Assembly: GCF_040801915.1 (NCBI RefSeq)
Contig: NZ_JBFMIA010000012.1
Span: 1 to 64,000 of the forward strand
Direction: 5' to 3'
DNA length: 64,000 bases
DNA from: Jeotgalibacillus marinus
Lineage (GTDB): Bacteria; Bacillota; Bacilli; Bacillales; Jeotgalibacillaceae
The position numbers and the translations under genes are program-made. The notes beneath the pieces were generated by a model. It saw only the letters and a program-made list of their open reading frames with translations, did no database searches and was not told the DNA's origin. This document shows positions 60,082 through 64,000 of this stretch, one piece after another (the stretch's first letter is position 1; every line of letters begins with the position of its first letter).

Positions 60082-61134
60082 ATGAGTAAACAAAAAACAG
60101 CAGCGCTAAGAAAAAGTATCTCTCCTTTCGAGAAATCGAATATGAAGTCAAGCGTTAAGCAACTTTTTAATACCATTCCACCATTTTTCTTGTTGTGGTT
60201 TTTAGCATATCAGAGTTTATCGGTTTCAATTTGGTTAACGTTCGGATTAAGTGTTGTAGCAGCAGGATTTGTTATACGAATCTTTATCATTTTCCATGAT
60301 TGCTGTCACGGATCTTTCTTTAAAAATAAAAAATTAAATAATGTGCTTGGAACCATCACAGGTGTCATTACGATGTTTCCATATGAAAAATGGAAACGCG
60401 AACATAACATTCACCATGCAACAAGCGGTAATTTAGATAAGCGTGGGATAGGCGATGTGTGGATTATGACGGTTGATGAATACGCAAAAGCTTCATTTAA
60501 AGAAAGAGTGTCTTACCGTTTATACCGTAACCCACTTGTGATGTTTGGACTTGGTCCACTTTATCTTTACTTGGTGACAAATCGTATGAACCGCAAAGAT
60601 GCTCGTAAAAAAGAACGTAATAATACGTACCTCACGAATATTCTAGTTGTTGTGGTTTACGCACTTGTTATCTGGACCGTGGGCATTCAGGCGTTCTTGC
60701 TTGTCCATGTACCGATCATGTTTGTGGCTGGTTCACTGGGCATTTGGTTATTTTATGTGCAGCACCAATTTGAAGATTCGTATTTTGAAAATGAATCAGA
60801 GTGGAATTACGTGAAAGCAGCTGTTGACGGAAGTTCGTTTTACAAGCTTCCAAAAGTGCTACAGTGGGTGACAGGGAATATTGGTTACCACCATGTGCAT
60901 CATTTAAGTCCGAGAGTTCCAAACTACAACTTGGAAAAAGCGCATGAATCAACACCGCCGTTGCATCACGCGACAACGATCACAATGGGCAAAAGTTTAC
61001 AATCGATTCATTTCCGCTTATACGATGAAAAACGAAAAACATTTGCAAGCTTCAAAGAAGTTAAGCAACAGTGGAAAAAAGATAAGCTGAACCTACAAAT
61101 GAACGCAAAGATTCAAAGCGTTGAAGGAAAATAA
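60082..61134 (+). CDS. des: Membrane fatty acid desaturase (Des, DesA-type)
   Basis: 350 residues with an AGGAGGATGAC start. Three histidine boxes give the diiron centre: FHDCCHGSF, HNIHHATSG and YHHVHHLSPRVPNY. About four membrane spans (FFLLWFLAYQSLSVSIWLTF, VLGTITGVITMFP, ILVVVVYALVIWTVG). It makes unsaturated fatty acids in membrane phospholipids at low temperature. DesK and DesR lie downstream, separated by 690 bases of repeats, as the B. subtilis des locus has them next to des. Confidence 0.93.
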   Translation: MSKQKTAALRKSISPFEKSNMKSSVKQLFNTIPPFFLLWFLAYQSLSVSIWLTFGLSVVAAGFVIRIFIIFHDCCHGSFFKNKKLNNVLGTITGVITMFPYEKWKREHNIHHATSGNLDKRGIGDVWIMTVDEYAKASFKERVSYRLYRNPLVMFGLGPLYLYLVTNRMNRKDARKKERNNTYLTNILVVVVYALVIWTVGIQAFLLVHVPIMFVAGSLGIWLFYVQHQFEDSYFENESEWNYVKAAVDGSSFYKLPKVLQWVTGNIGYHHVHHLSPRVPNYNLEKAHESTPPLHHATTITMGKSLQSIHFRLYDEKRKTFASFKEVKQQWKKDKLNLQMNAKIQSVEGK

Positions 61135-61148
61135 GCACCTTAACAAAG

Positions 61149-61183
61149 CACCCTCCAAAGCTCCTGTTGGATGGGTGTTTTTT
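61149..61183 (+). terminator. Terminator of des
   Basis: CACCCTCCA pairs with TGGATGGGTG (about 61149-61178), followed by TTTTTT. Confidence 0.8.
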
Positions 61184-61189
61184 GGTAAC

Positions 61190-61770
61190 CATGTGCAGCC
61201 TTCGATATACAAGCCGCACCCGCGGATAACACTGTATCATGGTGTTTCGTCAGCACATGAGTAGGCTATTTGTCATGAAGTGCGGATAAGTGGCGTGCAG
61301 CCTTCGATAAACGAACTGCACCCGCGGATATTCGCCGCTCAAACTTCGATAAACAGACCGCGGATAACACTGCATCACGGTGTTTACGTCAGCATCTGAG
61401 TAGGCTATTTGTCATGAAGTGCGGATAAGTGGCGTGCAGCCTTCGATAAACAGGGCACAGCCGCGGATAACACTGCGTCATGGTGTTTGCGTCAGCATCT
61501 GAGTAGGACATTTATCATGAAGTGCGGATAAGTGGGGTGCAGCCTTCGATAAACGAGCTACACCCGCGGATAACACTGCATCATGGTGTTTGCGCCAGCA
61601 TCTGAGTAGGCTTTTTGTCATGAAGCGCGGATAAGTGGGGTGCAGCCTTCGATAAACGAACTGCACCCGCGGATATTCGCCGTCCAAACTTCGATAAACA
61701 AGCTACACCCGCGGATATTCACCGCTCAAACTTCGATAAACAGGCCACACCCGCCAATAACACCCACTTT
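61190..61770. repeat. GCGGATA/CTTCGATA intergenic repeats, locus 3
   Basis: At least four larger units of about 103-139 bases occur between des and desK. Each has TCATGAAG-GCGGATAAGTGG, then GTGCAGCCTTCGATAAAC, then CACCCGCGGATA. The GCGGATAAGTGG word occurs at 61282, 61421, 61524 and 61627. Partial copies with ATATTCGCCGCTCAAACTTC are found between. No frame in this 690-base stretch looks coding. Confidence 0.85.
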
Positions 61771-61824
61771 TTACCCAGACTTGCAATAAATTTGTTATAA
61801 TATAGAAAAGAAAGGACGATACGC

Positions 61825-62961
61825 ATGCAGAAGTGGTATAATATTTTCCCGAAAAATACGAGCTTGAACATTTACATATGGATTATTTTTTGTATGCTAC
61901 CTTTCTATTTTATCTTCAGGTCTTCCACATGGATGGAGATTTTGATTGGTGTCTTCCTGATCATATTGTTTTTCGTTTCCTATCGCCTGACTTTCGTGAC
62001 AAAGGGTTGGGTGAATTATGTTTGGGTGGGTATCGCAATTGTAATCAGCATCGTCATGACAGTGTTTTTCAGTTTTGTGTATTTTGCTCTTTTCTTGGCG
62101 TTTATGATTGGAAATGTACAAAATAAAATCGGATTTTTTACGCTGTATGGAGTGCTTGTGCTAAGTACGATTGCTACGATAAATATCGGGTTTTTCACGC
62201 AGGATGCGTTTTTTTTCTCGCAATTTCCGTTTGTGTTAATTAGCGTCATTGGCGTCATTTTGCTGCCATTTAATTCGTATAACCGAATCAAACGCGAGAA
62301 ACTCGAAGGTCAGTTGGAAGATGCAAATAGACGAATTTCTCAGCTAATTGTGATGGAGGAGCGTCAGCGGATTGCACGCGATTTGCATGATACACTTGGT
62401 CAAAAACTTTCGCTTATTGGGTTAAAAAGTGATTTAGCAGGGAAATTATTGATCGCCAATCCAGAATCAGCCAAAGGTGAAATCCACGATATCCATCAGA
62501 CGGCGAGAACGGCTTTAAAAGAAGTCCGTGAACTCGTTTCTGATATGCGGGGCGCTAAATTAGAAGACGAGATCGTGAGGATTAAGCAAATTTTAACAGC
62601 AGCTCAGATGAAATTCAGTATTAAAGGCGATGCGAAGCTTAAAAATACGACCCTGTTAGTGGAAAATGTAGTGAGTATGTGTTTGAAAGAGGCTGTGACC
62701 AATGTAGTGAAGCATAGTCAAGCTGCAACATGTGACGTGTTGATCGAGCAAACGGACAAAGAATTGGTCATTCAAGTCGATGATAACGGTGTTGGATTTC
62801 CAAAAAATGATCATTCGATTGTGGGAAATGGATTGCGCGGGATGAAAGAGCGATTGGAATTCGTCAATGGCAGTTTGGGCATTGAGTCCTTAAACGGAAC
62901 GACACTGACCATCCGTGTGCCATATGTGATTCAACAAACGAAACGGGAGGGATTGTCGTGA
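61825..62961 (+). CDS. desK: Sensor histidine kinase DesK
   Basis: 378 residues with an AAAGGACGATACGC start. Four to five N-terminal membrane spans (FILFLYFIFRSSTWMEILIG-like and following) act as the thermosensor. The kinase core has ERQRIARDLHDTLGQKLSLI with the phospho-His at about residue 189, and the ATP-binding EAVTNVVKHSQAATCDVLIE (N box) and VDDNGVGFP (G1 box). DesK acts as kinase in the cold and phosphatase when warm. Four bases overlap with desR. Confidence 0.93.
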   Translation: MQKWYNIFPKNTSLNIYIWIIFCMLPFYFIFRSSTWMEILIGVFLIILFFVSYRLTFVTKGWVNYVWVGIAIVISIVMTVFFSFVYFALFLAFMIGNVQNKIGFFTLYGVLVLSTIATINIGFFTQDAFFFSQFPFVLISVIGVILLPFNSYNRIKREKLEGQLEDANRRISQLIVMEERQRIARDLHDTLGQKLSLIGLKSDLAGKLLIANPESAKGEIHDIHQTARTALKEVRELVSDMRGAKLEDEIVRIKQILTAAQMKFSIKGDAKLKNTTLLVENVVSMCLKEAVTNVVKHSQAATCDVLIEQTDKELVIQVDDNGVGFPKNDHSIVGNGLRGMKERLEFVNGSLGIESLNGTTLTIRVPYVIQQTKREGLS

Positions 62962-63557
62962 TTCGAATTGTAATTGCCGAGGATCAGAGTATGCTACTAG
63001 GGGCTCTTGGTTCACTTCTTGATTTGGAAGAGGACATGCAGGTCGTTGCGAAGGCGCGAAATGGGGAGGAAGCGATCGCACTTGTGAAGGAGCACGATCC
63101 CGAAATTTGCATCATGGATATTGAGATGCCATTAAAAAGTGGGTTAGATGCTGCAGCAGAGTTGAAGGATCATCCATGCAAAATCATTATTTTAACCACG
63201 TTTGCACGAACAGGTTATTTTGAACGGGCACGAAATGCAGGTGTCAGTGGCTATTTGCTAAAAGACAGCCCAAGTGATGAACTCGCGAACTCGATCCGCA
63301 CGATTATGGATGGACGTCGCATTTATGCACCAGAGCTAGTAGATATGGCATTTACTGAAGTGAATCCACTGACAGAGCGCGAAAACCAGGTGATCGAATT
63401 GATCGCAGATGGCAAAAACACCAAACAAATTGCAAGCGAACTCTTCATTACCAACGGCACCGTGCGCAACTACATCTCGATCATTCTTGATAAATTAGAA
63501 GTAAGTAACCGAATCGAAGCCATCTCGCGTTTTAAGGAGAAGGGTTGGTTTAAATAA
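62958..63557 (+). CDS. desR: Response regulator DesR
   Basis: 199 residues. The GTG at 62958 follows GGGAGG and overlaps the desK stop. The receiver domain has EDQSML (acidic pocket), EICIMDIEMP with Asp54, TTFA and LLKDS. A LuxR/NarL output HTH follows: NPLTERENQVIELIADGKNT, KQIASELFITNGTVRNYISI. Phosphorylated DesR activates des. Length and order match B. subtilis DesR (199). Confidence 0.93.
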   Translation: MIRIVIAEDQSMLLGALGSLLDLEEDMQVVAKARNGEEAIALVKEHDPEICIMDIEMPLKSGLDAAAELKDHPCKIIILTTFARTGYFERARNAGVSGYLLKDSPSDELANSIRTIMDGRRIYAPELVDMAFTEVNPLTERENQVIELIADGKNTKQIASELFITNGTVRNYISIILDKLEVSNRIEAISRFKEKGWFK

Positions 63558-63566
63558 AGTGCGTGA

Positions 63567-63602
63567 AACCAGTAGACCATTTGGCTTGCTGGTTATTTTT
63601 TA
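63567..63602 (+). terminator. Probable terminator of desKR
   Basis: AACCAG pairs with CTGGTT (63567-63594), with a long internal loop, followed by ATTTTTTAT. Confidence 0.5.
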
Positions 63603-63626
63603 TGGTTAGAGAAGAGAGTGAGCTAG

Positions 63627-63797
63627 ATGACCCCAAAAACCCCAAGTAAAAACTCTATAACAGTTTTTCCATTTTCTAATATTTTTTATGAGGTATTAAA
63701 CAAAGACAGTGAATCTAGTGAAAAGTGCAATAAACCAAGCGATCCAAGCAATCAAATTAATAATAAGTTCTTGCTAAGCGGTTGGATTACTAACTGA
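63627..63797 (+). CDS. Candidate small protein, 56 residues
   Basis: MTPKTPSKNSITVFPFSNIF then YEVLNKDSESSEKCNKPSDP, Ser/Asn/Lys-rich, ending FLLSGWITN. The ATG has an AGAGAGTGAGC stretch eight bases before it, so translation is plausible. No motif is seen. The remaining 63798-64000 shows nothing else that I can support; a minus-strand 61-residue frame (63774-63959) has no ribosome site. Confidence 0.35.
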   Translation: MTPKTPSKNSITVFPFSNIFYEVLNKDSESSEKCNKPSDPSNQINNKFLLSGWITN

Positions 63798-64000
63798 AGC
63801 AATTGGTTTATAGAATATTTCCTGAGCTCTACCTTGATTATACTTTTCAGAAAAAATTACCAAAAAGGAGGCGACATAATTCGATTGATTTTTCAGATAA
63901 TTATATTTATAATAAAATGAATATTCTAGCTCTCTCCCACACAGGATACGGAATATCATTAATTTAAAGGGGAAATTACCATTTTAATTAACTTTATTCT

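Noticed and set aside
61190..61770. CRISPR array
   Set aside because: Units are 103-139 bases with conserved interiors; there are no short identical repeats with unique spacers and no cas genes.

Overview
The window looks like a chromosome segment of a low-GC, spore-forming Bacillaceae, probably from a salt- or alkali-tolerant lineage. The evidence is gene content of Bacillus type: a Ku/LigD pair, a TPP-riboswitch thiamine-precursor transporter, YteA-like and LytH-like sporulation-associated proteins, a YqzL-like protein, the DesK/DesR/desaturase cold-sensing set, and AGGAGG-type ribosome binding sites. No rRNA, tRNA or CRISPR array was seen. Many genes are relics, so this is an accessory-rich stretch.

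Layout. 1-12.5 kb is a decaying region with a partial secreted PI-PLC-X protein carrying beta-propeller-like repeats, related secreted proteins, IS6 and IS3 remnants, a broken amino acid permease, the divergent ligD/ku pair, a 333-bp tandem duplication and a duplicated relic gene. 12.5-15.8 kb is a TPP-riboswitch thiYXZ-type operon with a thiamine-binding-domain gene. 15.8-19 kb holds a serine-recombinase relic, a stray piece of thiZ and small genes. 19.4-23.5 kb is a probable tartrate/dicarboxylate locus: GntR regulator, DASS transporter with a cre box, and tartrate dehydrogenase with a palindrome in its promoter. 23.5-26.6 kb has an HTH-fused adenine methyltransferase, an ArsI/CadI-type metalloenzyme behind three identical-type operators, and a deleted second copy of the methyltransferase.

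26.9-47.5 kb is a 20.6-kb DNA phosphorothioation (Dnd) island and the main point of interest. It has four blocks. (a) Plus strand: SF2 helicase, 58-aa protein, CxC-containing SMC-like ATPase, Dnd-associated protein 4-like. (b) Minus strand: dndB-dndC-dndD-dndE-dndA, the modification genes. (c) Plus strand: dptF-dptG-dptH, the restriction genes. (d) Minus strand: a second DndD-like ATPase with a DndE-like partner and a small leading protein. Blocks b and c diverge from a shared 24-bp palindrome containing TTACGTACGTAA, repeated 32 bp away. The expected logic is that DndA and DndC place sulfur in the DNA backbone with DndD/DndE, DndB tunes expression, and DptFGH attacks unmodified DNA. Blocks a and d are extra parts whose role is open.

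47.5-64 kb returns to ordinary genes: an APC permease with a class III aminotransferase, a SAM methyltransferase sitting inside a broken DUF1659/DUF2922/YvrJ-type cluster, a glycerophosphodiesterase-like protein, an M23 peptidase, a YteA-like protein, a DAACS symporter, and the desaturase-DesK-DesR set. An intergenic repeat family built from GCGGATA and CTTCGATA words occurs at about 50.7, 58.2 and 61.2-61.8 kb.
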